Shown: positions 26,881-36,512, counted from the first letter of the stretch. The stretch: 64,000 bases of DNA from Sediminicola arcticus (GCF_040566695.1 NZ_JBEXAE010000009.1:35790-99789), one strand, 5' to 3'. Notes: generated by a model from the letters alone, not told the origin. Numbers and translations: made by a program.

Positions 26881-27471
26881 TTAATTGGGCCCTATCATGA
26901 TATGTGCCCTATATGTACCTGGATCCATTAGCCAAGGCATACCAGGGGCATGCGGCTTATCAGGAAGTCCAGTAGACTCCGTGGTGGCAAAAGGAATATA
27001 GATGACATACCTAAACTTCCCATTTTTTAATTCTCCAGTAGTTTTGTCATATCCTTCCTCATCTCCAGAATAAATATATAACATACTGGGGTCTTTTGGC
27101 ATTTTTAGTTTTCCCGCAGCAACCTCTGCCCCCCTTATATCAAATTTTTCTTTAGCATCCATACCCTTAGCGCCCAACTTCCGCCCCCGATTCATAAAAG
27201 GTTCCAATTGATCGGAATAACAAGCTACATTAATCCCATCCTGATTAGGATTATCTGCAATGCAAACCAAATTGTTGGTACCTTCCCGTAAGACTACAAA
27301 ATTTCCTTGAGGATCATAACCATAGACCATGGCACCACCCTTTTTTTCATATGGTGCTGGTAGCACAGCTGTTTTAATTTGAATCTCTTTTGGTACTATT
27401 TGAGTTTTTGACTCTTGTGCCGCTACTATAGACATCATAAGGCCAAATGCTAGGGTGAGTACAGTTTTCAT
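26881..27471 (-). CDS. Exported protein of unknown function
   Basis: A 196-residue protein with a signal peptide (MKTVLTLAFGLMMSIVAAQ). The mature part has several Gly/Asp turns and segments such as GAMVYGYDPQGNFVVLREGTN, CIADNPNQ and a C-terminal AHIMIGPN. I recall similar secreted proteins in flavobacteria without an assigned role. No metal or catalytic motif can be named. It lies on the same strand as the following lipoprotein genes but about 1 kb from their starts. Confidence 0.7.
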   Translation of the reverse strand: MKTVLTLAFGLMMSIVAAQESKTQIVPKEIQIKTAVLPAPYEKKGGAMVYGYDPQGNFVVLREGTNNLVCIADNPNQDGINVACYSDQLEPFMNRGRKLGAKGMDAKEKFDIRGAEVAAGKLKMPKDPSMLYIYSGDEEGYDKTTGELKNGKFRYVIYIPFATTESTGLPDKPHAPGMPWLMDPGTYRAHIMIGPN

Positions 27472-27621
27472 TGGAATAGTGTTTCCTTAAAGATACTCAT
27501 CCCCTTTGAATTTTTCAAAAAGGAAGCCTTTTATTTTATATAATCAGCACAAAATAAGATACTTATCTTAAAGTATAAATAGATAAACCCCCAATAAAAA
27601 TAAAAAATTAATTCATCGTAT

Positions 27622-28695
27622 TTAAAGGGCTATCTTATTAATGGTAAATTCAATTTCTGAGATTTCCCCTTTTACCTCGTTGATTCTAGAATTCGTGTAG
27701 TATAAAAATCCATTATAAATACTAAAGGTATCTGCCCATTTTACGACATCCCCTTCCAATAAGGTTTTTAGATCTCCCGAAGGGGTCAAATAGTTTATTT
27801 TGTTGTGTTCCAAGTCAGCCAAATACAAATTGCCCTTATCATCAAAGATCATCCCATCGGGAGCTCCTGTCTTTTTTATGAACTGAACCTCTGTATGGAT
27901 AGGATTTTTATCTGAAGCCAAAACCTCGGTATCAATAGCATAAAGACTATAACCCGTTAAGGCATGATAGTATAATTTATTGTTCTTGGTATCTAACGCT
28001 ATTCCGTCTGAGTTAATGGTATTGTTCCATTGGCCATTATCAAAGGTAAGATGATCCATTTCGGCCATAGTGGAGGGATGATCTCCCAATACCCTTTTGC
28101 TTTTACCAGAGACAATATCCAACACCAAGAGTCCTCCGGCACCCGAATCCGTAAAATAAATTTTACCATTCTTTTTATCCACCCGAAGATCATTGATATA
28201 GGAATTAGGTTTTGCGACACCTTTAGGAATTATATAAATATTCACCAATGCATCTGTCTCCAAATTAAACACAAAGACCCTAGGTTCGTCCAAAATAGGC
28301 TCAAACAGAGCACTACGGGTATCCAATACATATAAAATATTTTCAAAGGCTACCACAGACTGCACTCCGACAAAAGCGTTTGGTGTAACTTCCTCTCCAA
28401 TTTCCCACATATTCATCTCCTTATTAGGATAAGGTGTATAAGAACCATCTTTTCCATTGACCTCCACTACGGAAAATGGAACTCCTTTACGCCATCTTGG
28501 AAAGTTTGCGAATATTCTCCCTTTGTCACTAACGGTAACACCCGTAACCTGTTGCCCTTTAAAAATAGCAACTTCTTCTATGCTCTGCACCGCTTCGGAT
28601 TGCAAATTGCTATCTACTTTAGGCTGCTCCTTTTTTGTTTTTTCTCCACAAGAACAAAGAACTATGGCGGAGAGTAATGCAACTATTTTTTTCAT
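27622..28695 (-). CDS. Lipoprotein with dopachrome-tautomerase-like (MRJP/yellow) beta-propeller
   Basis: A 357-residue protein from the start MKKIVALLSAIVLCSCGEK, which is a proper lipoprotein signal with lipobox LCSC. An ATG in the same frame 111 bp upstream would add a non-signal leader containing nine His and is rejected. The body has propeller-like repeats: VSDKGRIFANFPRW, YINDLRVDKKNGKIYFTDSG, SDGIALDTKNNKLYYHALTG and DGMIFDDKGNLYLADLEHN. These match the MRJP/yellow family. The substrate is unknown. Its leader carries a GAT repeat and a long palindrome. Confidence 0.82.
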   Translation of the reverse strand: MKKIVALLSAIVLCSCGEKTKKEQPKVDSNLQSEAVQSIEEVAIFKGQQVTGVTVSDKGRIFANFPRWRKGVPFSVVEVNGKDGSYTPYPNKEMNMWEIGEEVTPNAFVGVQSVVAFENILYVLDTRSALFEPILDEPRVFVFNLETDALVNIYIIPKGVAKPNSYINDLRVDKKNGKIYFTDSGAGGLLVLDIVSGKSKRVLGDHPSTMAEMDHLTFDNGQWNNTINSDGIALDTKNNKLYYHALTGYSLYAIDTEVLASDKNPIHTEVQFIKKTGAPDGMIFDDKGNLYLADLEHNKINYLTPSGDLKTLLEGDVVKWADTFSIYNGFLYYTNSRINEVKGEISEIEFTINKIAL

Positions 28696-28712
28696 AACAC
28701 TAACGTAACGAG

Positions 28713-28739
28713 GATGATGATGATGATGATGATGATGAT
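28713..28739. repeat. (GAT)9 trinucleotide repeat in the gene leader
   Basis: Nine perfect GAT units (ATC on the coding strand of the downstream lipoprotein) lie 18-44 bp upstream of its start codon. Such tracts can change length by slippage. Confidence 0.95.
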
Positions 28740-28742
28740 GGA

Positions 28743-28780
28743 ATGTGCCTATAAAACTTAACGTAGTTTTATAGGCACAT
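28743..28780. repeat. Perfect 16-bp inverted repeat, 6-nt loop
   Basis: The arms at 28743-28758 and 28765-28780 (ATGTGCCTATAAAACT and its complement) are perfectly paired. No T run follows on either strand, so it is not a standard terminator. It lies between the leucine-rich-repeat gene and the propeller lipoprotein. Confidence 0.9.
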
Positions 28781-28802
28781 GAAAGAAAGTTCAACACCTT
28801 GG

Positions 28803-29468
28803 TCAATTACATTCCAAAGCATAAGAATCTGTTTGATCTTTGGTCCATTGAGATGGGATATTGCTCAATGTTTCCTCATTAACCTTAATGCAGTCAAGTG
28901 GATTTTTCTCAACAGAAAAAGTATTTAATTGCAAATTGTTAGGAATCTTTGAGATATCAATATTCTGCACTGCATTATCGGTTAGTCTCAATAATTGAAG
29001 GGCAGTATTATCTGCAATATCCAATATTGTGAGCGCATTGTTAGAGACCTCTAATTTTTCCAAAATGGTCAAATTGGAAACATTTATACTGGTCAAACCA
29101 TTATTTTCTATGAACAGGAATTTTAAGCGTGTATTTTTAGATACGTCTAAGGTGGTGATTTGATTGCCATTTACCCCTAGATTTTCTAAAATTGGAAAAT
29201 CTGCAATTCCCGTCAAATTTGTGATTCCTTTGTTGTTCATTACTAGAGAAGTGACCATTTGAATGTCACTTTTATCCACAAAGCCATCTTCTACATCATC
29301 AATCCGCAATTCAATTAGGGCTCGTTCAAAGGCCATATCTGGAATCTGAGTTCTAGCAACAGGTGGGAGCATTTCATTTTCTTGGATTGCATTATTATTA
29401 TCACTAGAGCAATTGCTCAATAAAAGCACAAAACAGCCCAAAAGTAGAATGCGAATGTTTCTCATCAT
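28803..29468 (-). CDS. Leucine-rich-repeat lipoprotein
   Basis: A 221-residue protein. The signal sequence ends in lipobox LLSNC, followed by a Ser/Asp/Asn linker. From about residue 75 there are five to six repeats of 20-21 residues of the LxxLxLxxNxIxxLDVSxN type (for example ILENLGVNGNQITTLDVSKN). The C-terminal part with two Cys (LDCIKVN ... LECN) is a common LRR cap in Bacteroidetes. It is probably a surface or periplasmic binding protein. It precedes the propeller lipoprotein on the same strand. Confidence 0.85.
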   Translation of the reverse strand: MMRNIRILLLGCFVLLLSNCSSDNNNAIQENEMLPPVARTQIPDMAFERALIELRIDDVEDGFVDKSDIQMVTSLVMNNKGITNLTGIADFPILENLGVNGNQITTLDVSKNTRLKFLFIENNGLTSINVSNLTILEKLEVSNNALTILDIADNTALQLLRLTDNAVQNIDISKIPNNLQLNTFSVEKNPLDCIKVNEETLSNIPSQWTKDQTDSYALECN

Positions 29469-29541
29469 TTTTTCTTTAAATATATCACAACCTACTTAAA
29501 ATGTGATCTTTATTAGCTTTTTGTTATGATATTAGAATGTA

Positions 29542-32172
29542 TTATGCCAAACTTGCCAAACTCTTTTCCAATGTTTCAATTTTGGCAACGGCATCGGCTT
29601 CTTTTTGACGCTCTATAGCAATTACCTGATCTGGTGCATTACTAACAAAACGCTCATTAGAAAGCTTCTTTTGCACAGACACTAAAAATCCTTTGGTATA
29701 CTTCAACTCCTCATGAATTTTTCTTATTTCCGCTTCAATATCAATAGCCCCGCTCATCGGAATAAAATATTCATTGGATTTTACCCTGAAAGTTAAGGCG
29801 CCGTCCAAAGGAGTCTCCATGTAGGAGATTTTTACAACATTAGTAAGTTTCCGAATTATAACGTCCCAATCTTTTGCAATTTGACCTTCATTTAATACAG
29901 ACAGCTCTAACGACTCCTTCATTGGAATGTTTTTTTCCTTCCTAATAGTTCGGACTCCAGCAATAACTTCGGCTGCAAAATCGAATCCTTCTATAAGACC
30001 ATCATTCACCGTGTTTTGCTTTGGCCATTTTGCCACTACTAGGGCTTCCTCTGGTGAACGCTCCGCTATATGCTGCCAAATTTCTTCCGTTAAGAAAGGC
30101 ATGAACGGGTGCAATAATTTTAGGTTGTTCTCAAATATTCCAATAACTGCATCAAAGGTGATTCTATCTATAGGCTTTTGGTAGGCAGGCTTAATAATTT
30201 CTAATAGCCAGGAACTATAATCGTCCCAGACCAATTTATAAATGGCCATCAGGGCATCAGAAATTCTGTATTTATTGAAATGGTCCTCTATCTCTAATAA
30301 GGTCTTATTGAATTTGGAATGATACCATTCAATTCCCAATTTGGAGGCTTCCGGCTGCGGCAAATCTGCGACCTCCCATCCTTTAACCAACCTGAAGCCA
30401 TTCCAGATCTTATTGGCAAAGTTTTTACCTTGTTGACAAAGTGCTTCATCGAACATTAAATCATTTCCAGCAGCAGAACTCAATAAAAGTCCGACCCTCA
30501 CTCCATCAGCACCGTAATCTTCTATCAATTGCAAGGCGTCTGGAGAATTCCCTAACGATTTGGACATCTTACGTCTTTGCTTGTCCCTTACTAAACCAGT
30601 TAGGTATACATTTTCAAAAGGTTTCTCTCCTCTGTACTCATATCCAGCAACTATCATTCTGGCCACCCAGAAAAACAATATGTCCGGACCGGTCACTAAG
30701 TCATTTGTCGGATAGTAATATTCAATTTCTTTATTCTCTGGTTCCAAAATTCCGTTAAACACACTAATTGGCCATAGCCAAGAAGAAAACCAAGTATCTA
30801 GGGCATCCTCGTCTTGTCTTAAATCCTTGCTGGTCAAGGCAGTGTTTCCTGATTTTTTCTTAGCAAACATCAAAGCATCTTCCTTGGTTTCGGCTACCAC
30901 AAAATCGTCTTGCCCGTTTCCAAAATAATAGGCCGGGATTTGTTGTCCCCACCATAATTGTCTAGAAATATTCCAATCGCGAATATTTTCCATCCAATGA
31001 CGATACGTATTTTCAAACTTTTTAGGGAACAATTTTATTTCCTCATCCTCTAAAACTGCTTTGATGGCAGGCTTTACCAAATCTTCCATTCTAAGGAACC
31101 ATTGGTCAGACAAACGGGGCTCTATAACTGCCTTGGTTCTTTCAGAAGTCCCCACCTTATTAAGGTGTTGCTCTGTTTTTACTAAAAACCCTTTTTCTTC
31201 CAACTCTTTGGAAATGTCCTTTCGTACCACGAATCGGTCCAGGCCTTCATAATGAAGGCCATAACTGTTTAAGCTGGCATCGTCATTAAAAATATCTATG
31301 GTTTCTAAGTTGTGTTTTTCCCCTAATTCCTTATCATTAATATCATGGGCGGGAGTCACTTTTAGGCATCCAGTACCAAATTCCACGTCTACATAATCAT
31401 CCTCTATGATTGGGATGACCCTATTGCAAATAGGCACAATTGCTTTTTTACCTTTTAGGTGGTTATAACGTTCATCATTTGGATTGATACAGATGGCGGT
31501 ATCCCCTAATATGGTCTCCGGTCTGGTAGTAGCGATGGTCACCGTTTCATCCGAACCTTCAATGCTGTATTTCAAATAATATAATAACCCTTGTTTTTCC
31601 TCATAGATCACTTCCTCATCGGAAAGTGTTGTTTTAGCTTCCGGATCCCAATTCACCATGCGATACCCCCTGTAGATCTGACCTTTATTGAATAAGTCCA
31701 CAAACACCTTAATGACGGAAGCCGACATATTGTCATCCATTGTAAACTTGGTCCTATCCCAATCACAAGAACAACCCAATTTCTTCAACTGCTCCAAGAT
31801 TACGCCTCCATACTCGTTAGTCCAATCCCAAGCATGTCCTAAAAATTCCTCTCGAGTTATATCGGCCTTATTGATTCCCTTTTCTTTTAATCTAGCCACT
31901 ACTTTAGCTTCTGTGGCTATGGAGGCATGGTCTGTTCCGGGAACCCAACAAGCATTTTTGCCCATAAGTCTTGCCCTGCGTATCAAAACATCCTGAATAG
32001 TATTGTTCAGCATATGACCCATGTGCAGGATTCCAGTAACATTTGGAGGGGGAATTACAATGGTGTAAGGCTCTCGTTCATCTGGGACGGAGTGGAAATA
32101 TTTGTGTTCCATCCAGTACTCATACCAGTGGTTTTCGGCCTTTTGTGGCTCATATTTTGATGGGATCTCCAT
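29542..32172 (-). CDS. valS: Valyl-tRNA synthetase
   Basis: Charges tRNA-Val. It has 876 residues, the class I HIGH box as HMGH at 50-53, KMSKS near 533 in RRKMSKSLGN, and the editing-domain stretch TTRPETILGDTA. A C-terminal coiled coil of about 65 residues that contacts tRNA is present. The enzyme is complete. Confidence 0.97.
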   Translation of the reverse strand: MEIPSKYEPQKAENHWYEYWMEHKYFHSVPDEREPYTIVIPPPNVTGILHMGHMLNNTIQDVLIRRARLMGKNACWVPGTDHASIATEAKVVARLKEKGINKADITREEFLGHAWDWTNEYGGVILEQLKKLGCSCDWDRTKFTMDDNMSASVIKVFVDLFNKGQIYRGYRMVNWDPEAKTTLSDEEVIYEEKQGLLYYLKYSIEGSDETVTIATTRPETILGDTAICINPNDERYNHLKGKKAIVPICNRVIPIIEDDYVDVEFGTGCLKVTPAHDINDKELGEKHNLETIDIFNDDASLNSYGLHYEGLDRFVVRKDISKELEEKGFLVKTEQHLNKVGTSERTKAVIEPRLSDQWFLRMEDLVKPAIKAVLEDEEIKLFPKKFENTYRHWMENIRDWNISRQLWWGQQIPAYYFGNGQDDFVVAETKEDALMFAKKKSGNTALTSKDLRQDEDALDTWFSSWLWPISVFNGILEPENKEIEYYYPTNDLVTGPDILFFWVARMIVAGYEYRGEKPFENVYLTGLVRDKQRRKMSKSLGNSPDALQLIEDYGADGVRVGLLLSSAAGNDLMFDEALCQQGKNFANKIWNGFRLVKGWEVADLPQPEASKLGIEWYHSKFNKTLLEIEDHFNKYRISDALMAIYKLVWDDYSSWLLEIIKPAYQKPIDRITFDAVIGIFENNLKLLHPFMPFLTEEIWQHIAERSPEEALVVAKWPKQNTVNDGLIEGFDFAAEVIAGVRTIRKEKNIPMKESLELSVLNEGQIAKDWDVIIRKLTNVVKISYMETPLDGALTFRVKSNEYFIPMSGAIDIEAEIRKIHEELKYTKGFLVSVQKKLSNERFVSNAPDQVIAIERQKEADAVAKIETLEKSLASLA

Positions 32173-32317
32173 TATTTGGTATAGTTTTTGTCTTACCCAT
32201 TACAGGTATTGTTCAATTTATATGAATAGGTAATGTTAACTCAATACATCCATTGCTCATTTTATAAGTTGGAAATACGAAACAAAAATAAGTAACGTTA
32301 TTACATAACAAAAGAAT

Positions 32318-32349
32318 TTTGGAGGTTGATGTGAAAACATTTACATTTG
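32318..32349 (+). promoter_or_regulatory. Predicted strong promoter of the DUF1573 gene
   Basis: TTTG at 32318-32321 and TACATTTG at 32342-32349 with exactly 20 bp between match the Bacteroidetes -33/-7 consensus without deviation. The start codon is 20 bp downstream. Confidence 0.7.
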
Positions 32350-32369
32350 AAATTTACCCAAAACTAAAA

Positions 32370-32747
32370 ATGATGAAAAAAATAGTACTATTATTATGTA
32401 TTGGACTATTAGGAATTAGCCTAAATGCGCAGGATAAAACTGCAAAAATTAAGTTCAATTCGGATACCGTAGATTACGGTATGGTGGAAAAAGGTAGTGA
32501 TGGAGTTCGCGCTTTTGAATTTACAAATACTGGAACTGCTCCTTTAATCATCAGTAAAGTTAGTTCTAGCTGTGGGTGTACCATCCCGAAAAAGCCAGAT
32601 GGACCTATAATGCCAGGGGAGAAAGGTGAAATCCAAGTAAAATATGACACCAACAGGGTTGGTCCTATTAGAAAAGCAATAACGGTCATTTCCAATGCAG
32701 ATGAGCCAACAATCATCTTAAAAATTAAAGGCGAAGTAAAAGCCTAA
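32370..32747 (+). CDS. Exported DUF1573 protein
   Basis: A 125-residue protein from MMKKIVLLLCIGLLGISLNAQ, a clean signal peptide; codons upstream overlap the promoter. The mature part is one DUF1573 domain (an Ig-like fold): DTVDYGMVEKGSDGVRAFEF, TNTGTAPLIISKVSSSCGC with the conserved Cys-Gly-Cys, and GEIQVKYDTNRVGPIRKAI. These proteins are abundant in Bacteroidetes; their role is unknown. The near-perfect promoter suggests high expression. Confidence 0.9.
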   Translation: MMKKIVLLLCIGLLGISLNAQDKTAKIKFNSDTVDYGMVEKGSDGVRAFEFTNTGTAPLIISKVSSSCGCTIPKKPDGPIMPGEKGEIQVKYDTNRVGPIRKAITVISNADEPTIILKIKGEVKA

Positions 32748-32765
32748 TACATATTAAATTATAAT

Positions 32766-32795
32766 AAAAAGAGCCTGCTATAGCAGGCTCTTTTT
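32766..32795. terminator. Bidirectional terminator
   Basis: AAAAAGAGCCTGC/GCAGGCTCTTTTT, a perfect 13-bp stem with loop TATA, lies between the convergent DUF1573 and aspartyl protease genes and provides a T run in both directions. Confidence 0.9.
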
Positions 32796-34128
32796 ATTTA
32801 AAAACTTTTTTCAACACAAATGAAAATAACAAATCCTTATTGTATCGTTCTATAACCAACTTCACCCTTTTTCCCTCCCTTTCATTCATCATTTGAAGCA
32901 CTTCTTGGAGCTTGTACTTGTAAACACTCTTGCCGTTGACTGTGAGTATAAGGTCTCCCTCCTGCAATCCTGCTTCATAAGCTGGACTACCTGCTCTTAT
33001 TGAAGAGACCACTATTTCCGGTACCAAACTTAATCTCGTCCTTCCCTCCATTAATATTTGTACATTCCCAAATGATTTTTCATCTCCTTTTACAATACCC
33101 CTTGAATCTGTAAGTTGTTCTGCAATAAAACGCATTCCTGCGTGCATGAGCTCTATACCACTAAGGTTATAATGAAAGGGCGTCTTAAAATTACTATTCC
33201 TTTTAATGAAGATCTCATTTTTAGTATAATTGAATACGATGTTAAATCTTTTTAAAATTTCCCCACCAATACTTCCATTCCGCTCTCCTAAATTTTTAAT
33301 AGAATTAAAAGATTCCATATCAGGAAATGCAGTTTTCGGCCCCTTTAGACTATAACTCCCCAACCTAAATCCTTCTACCATGGTCCGCTTGCCAAATATA
33401 TTACCACTTAATCCTTTTCCTAGATAATCCTCATAGTGCTTTTCAGGAATATCCAAGCCCTTAGCCTTATCTTCAAAAAGCCATATGGCATCTGAGCTAC
33501 CAGTATCCACTAACAACCTGACAGGTATTTCCAATTCGTTCCCCATATAAACCTTACCATCCACATAAGCCTTTTTATTTTCAATAATTAGAGGAATCCT
33601 TTCTTGGTTTTTTTTGAGCGTAGCCTCGTAGATCTTCGGATCATGAAATTTAATGAATTTAGCCCCGTAATTTATTTCTACCACAAAATCCTTAAAAAGA
33701 TCATAGCCAATAATTCCGTGTACTGGGATACCCAAACTAGGGGAAAAATTCATGTCCTTATCTAGAACCACATACAATTTCTGACTTCTATTTGCAATGG
33801 AATTTATTCTAAAGGTATTACCATCTGAACTAAGCCCTTTCATGGCAGCTCCTTCACCTAAACCCTTGATCGTTATCTCCTTAACGTTTTTAATTTGTAT
33901 GGAATCCTGATTGGAAATATTAAACAATATAGGAGTGCTTACTCCTGAATCTAGAAGAAAGGACAGCTTTGCCCCATTCACCTCAACAGGAATAATCATT
34001 AAATTATTGATAAGCTCGAACTTTACTTTTTGAAATTTCTTCCCTTTCTCCAATTTAAATCCTTGGGCGAAGGAAATAAATGGAAAACAAAAAATAATAA
34101 GTGCTATGTTTTTTAAAAAGTAACCCAA
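32794..34128 (-). CDS. Exported aspartyl protease-like protein with PDZ domain
   Basis: A 444-residue protein with a signal peptide ending at FAQG. It carries two retropepsin-type catalytic segments in one chain: LLDSG at 58-62 and LVDTGSSD near 205. A PDZ domain occupies roughly residues 350-430 (SIRAGSPAYEAGLQEGDLILTVNG). The two halves may pair like the lobes of pepsin. The Asp-Ser-Gly variant of the first motif is accepted in the aspartic protease clan. It is probably active in the periplasm; substrates are unknown. Confidence 0.84.
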   Translation of the reverse strand: MGYFLKNIALIIFCFPFISFAQGFKLEKGKKFQKVKFELINNLMIIPVEVNGAKLSFLLDSGVSTPILFNISNQDSIQIKNVKEITIKGLGEGAAMKGLSSDGNTFRINSIANRSQKLYVVLDKDMNFSPSLGIPVHGIIGYDLFKDFVVEINYGAKFIKFHDPKIYEATLKKNQERIPLIIENKKAYVDGKVYMGNELEIPVRLLVDTGSSDAIWLFEDKAKGLDIPEKHYEDYLGKGLSGNIFGKRTMVEGFRLGSYSLKGPKTAFPDMESFNSIKNLGERNGSIGGEILKRFNIVFNYTKNEIFIKRNSNFKTPFHYNLSGIELMHAGMRFIAEQLTDSRGIVKGDEKSFGNVQILMEGRTRLSLVPEIVVSSIRAGSPAYEAGLQEGDLILTVNGKSVYKYKLQEVLQMMNEREGKRVKLVIERYNKDLLFSFVLKKVFK

Positions 34129-34279
34129 ATTTTAGTATTTAATCTCTATAAACCTTTTTAAATTAGTGAATTAACTATAGCCAGCATAATATATTAACAT
34201 TTAACTGATGGAATAAATTAAATCTAATCTTATTGCTTGGTATGGTTTGATTTCTCATTTTTGTGGAAAATTTGAATTC

Positions 34280-35470
34280 ATGCCGACAATTTCTCAAAAA
34301 GGGTTATCCATGCCCGAATCTCCAATTAGAAAATTAGTGCCATTTGCTGAAGAAGCAAAAAAAAGAGGCATCAAGGTTATACATTTAAATATTGGGCAAC
34401 CAGATATAAAAACCCCAAAAGTAGCATTGGATGCTGTTAAAAACAACACCCTTGAGGTATTGGAGTATAGCAGAACGGAAGGTTCAGAAGAATACCGTGA
34501 AAAATTGGCCAAATATTACGCAAAATATGACATCCATGTCTCCGCTTCTGAAATAATCATTACAACAGGTGGTTCTGAAGCTTTGGCATTTGTGATGGGA
34601 AGCATCATGGACAATGATGACGAAATCATCATCCCAGAACCTTTCTATGCCAATTACAACGGATTTGCAACCGCAGCTGGAGTTAAAGTAGTACCAGTTG
34701 TTTCTAAAATCGAAAATAATTTTGCTTTACCCCCCATAGAGGAGTTCGAAAAACTTATTACCCCGAAGACGAAAGCTATTTTGATCTGTAATCCTGGAAA
34801 TCCAACGGGCTATCTTTACAGCAAAGAAGAGATTGAAAAATTAGCGGTAATCGCAAAAAAACACAATTTGTTCCTAGTTGCCGATGAGGTTTATAGGGAA
34901 TTTACGTACGAAGGTAAAGAACATTATTCCGTACTACAAGTAGAAGGCCTAGAAGAAAATGCTATTGTGGTAGACTCTGTATCTAAAAGATATAGTATGT
35001 GCGGTGCTAGAATAGGTTGTTTGGTTTCTAAAAACAAGGAAGTCATTAAAACAGCCATGAAATTTGCCCAAGCGAGGTTATCTCCTCCTACCCTTGCACA
35101 AATAGCCTCCGAAGCAGCACTAGAGACCCCTCAGAGCTACTTTGACGATGTTAAGGTAGAATATGTATCGCGCAGAAACCTACTTATTTCCGAATTAGAA
35201 AAAATAAAAGACTTAAAAGTAGCCAAACCTCAAGGTGCGTTTTATTGTATAGCAGAGCTTCCTATAGCAGATGCAGACCATTTTGCACAGTGGCTTTTAG
35301 ATTCTTTTGAACTTAATGGCGAAACGGTAATGGTGGCACCTGCCGCTGGTTTTTATGCTACTGAAGGCCTAGGAAAAAACCAAATAAGAATAGCCTATGT
35401 CTTGGATAAGGAAAGTATCACTAGGGCCGTTCAAATACTAAAGACAGCATTGGAAGTCTATAAAGGATAA
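34280..35470 (+). CDS. Class I/II aminotransferase (aspartate/aromatic type)
   Basis: PLP-dependent aminotransferase of fold type I, 396 residues from MPTISQKGLSM (11 further codons upstream are possible but less family-like). Motifs: NIGQPDIKTPK, the SEALAF segment, CNPGNPTGYLYS, VADEVYREFTYEG, and the PLP lysine in VDSVSKRYSMCGARIGCL. The C-terminal Arg that binds the substrate carboxylate lies in NQIRIAYVL. It is close to subgroup I aspartate aminotransferases; the exact amino-acid pair is uncertain. Its stop overlaps the murB start by one base. Confidence 0.9.
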   Translation: MPTISQKGLSMPESPIRKLVPFAEEAKKRGIKVIHLNIGQPDIKTPKVALDAVKNNTLEVLEYSRTEGSEEYREKLAKYYAKYDIHVSASEIIITTGGSEALAFVMGSIMDNDDEIIIPEPFYANYNGFATAAGVKVVPVVSKIENNFALPPIEEFEKLITPKTKAILICNPGNPTGYLYSKEEIEKLAVIAKKHNLFLVADEVYREFTYEGKEHYSVLQVEGLEENAIVVDSVSKRYSMCGARIGCLVSKNKEVIKTAMKFAQARLSPPTLAQIASEAALETPQSYFDDVKVEYVSRRNLLISELEKIKDLKVAKPQGAFYCIAELPIADADHFAQWLLDSFELNGETVMVAPAAGFYATEGLGKNQIRIAYVLDKESITRAVQILKTALEVYKG

Positions 35471-36495
35471 TGACAATACAAGAGAACATATCCTTAAAAC
35501 CATTCAATACCTTTGGTATAAATGCCAACGCAAGATTCTTCTGTGAGATTACCTCCTTAGAAGAATTGCGGGAAGCCCTTAGCTTAGATGGCTATCCAGA
35601 AAAAATCATCTTAAGCGGTGGCAGCAATATGCTAATCACCCAAGATCTGGACGCTTTGGTACTTTATATTCATATCAAAGGAATTGAGATAGAACAAGAA
35701 GGCACAAACCATGTCTTAATAAAAGTAATGGCCGGCGAGAACTGGCACGAAATGGTACTTTGGACCTTGGACCACAATTATGGAGGACTTGAAAATTTAT
35801 CTTTGATACCCGGGTTTACAGGTACAGCCCCTATTCAGAATATTGGCGCTTATGGGGTGGAATTAAAGGATTGTTTTATAAGTTGTGAAGCAATGGATAC
35901 AGACACTTTGGAACTCAAAACGTTTACAAAGGACCAATGCAAATTTGGGTATAGAGACTCCTATTTTAAAAATGAAGGCAAGGGTAAGTATATCATTACT
36001 TCCGTGAAATTTAAATTGACAACAAAAGATCATCGGCTGAATACCTCTTATGGGGCTATCGAAACGGAAATGGAACAACAGCAGGTAGTAAATCCTACTA
36101 TCAAAGATGTTTCCAATGCCGTTGTAGCCATCAGAAAAAGTAAGTTGCCCGATCCCAAAGAATTGGGAAATAGCGGTAGCTTTTTTAAAAACCCAGTGCT
36201 CACCAAAAATGAGTTTGACCTATTTATAAAACAGAACCCAGAAGCACATTATTATAAGTTATCAGATGAGGAGTACAAGGTTCCCGCAGGGTGGCTTATA
36301 GAACAAAGCGGTTTCAAAGGAAAGAGATTTGGAGATGCAGGTGTACATAAAAACCAAGCCTTGGTCTTGGTTAATTACGGTAATGCCAGCGGAAAGGAAA
36401 TCATTGAATTGGCCCAGACGATCCAAAAAAAGATATGGGACAACTTTCAAATTGAAATTGTGCCTGAAGTTAATATTATAAATAACCCCCGATGA
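35470..36495 (+). CDS. murB: UDP-N-acetylenolpyruvoylglucosamine reductase
   Basis: FAD enzyme that reduces UDP-GlcNAc-enolpyruvate to UDP-MurNAc. It has 341 residues and is the type I form. Motifs: the N-terminal NTFGINANA, the FAD loop ILSGGSNML, IPGFTGTAPIQNIGAYGVE, FGYRDSYFK and the catalytic Ser in LGNSGSFFKNP, ending with the catalytic Glu in VPEVNII. It starts at the last base of the preceding stop (TAATG), so the two genes are translationally coupled. Confidence 0.96.
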   Translation: MTIQENISLKPFNTFGINANARFFCEITSLEELREALSLDGYPEKIILSGGSNMLITQDLDALVLYIHIKGIEIEQEGTNHVLIKVMAGENWHEMVLWTLDHNYGGLENLSLIPGFTGTAPIQNIGAYGVELKDCFISCEAMDTDTLELKTFTKDQCKFGYRDSYFKNEGKGKYIITSVKFKLTTKDHRLNTSYGAIETEMEQQQVVNPTIKDVSNAVVAIRKSKLPDPKELGNSGSFFKNPVLTKNEFDLFIKQNPEAHYYKLSDEEYKVPAGWLIEQSGFKGKRFGDAGVHKNQALVLVNYGNASGKEIIELAQTIQKKIWDNFQIEIVPEVNIINNPR

Positions 36496-36512
36496 AAAAA
36501 TCAACGGGGGTT
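36484..36512 (+). terminator. Hairpin at the murB 3' end
   Basis: AACCCCCG/CGGGGGTT stem with a 13-nt A-rich loop, including the murB stop. There is no T run after it, so it may act as an RNA-stabilising end or a weak terminator. Confidence 0.45.

Noticed and set aside
28713..28780. CRISPR array
   Set aside because: The repeat is a trinucleotide microsatellite with a palindrome beside it; there are no spacers and no cas genes.
28696..28806. N-terminal extension of the propeller lipoprotein containing nine consecutive His
   Set aside because: The in-frame ATG at 28806 would put a non-signal leader before a clear lipoprotein signal starting at 28695. The His run is just the GAT repeat read in one frame.
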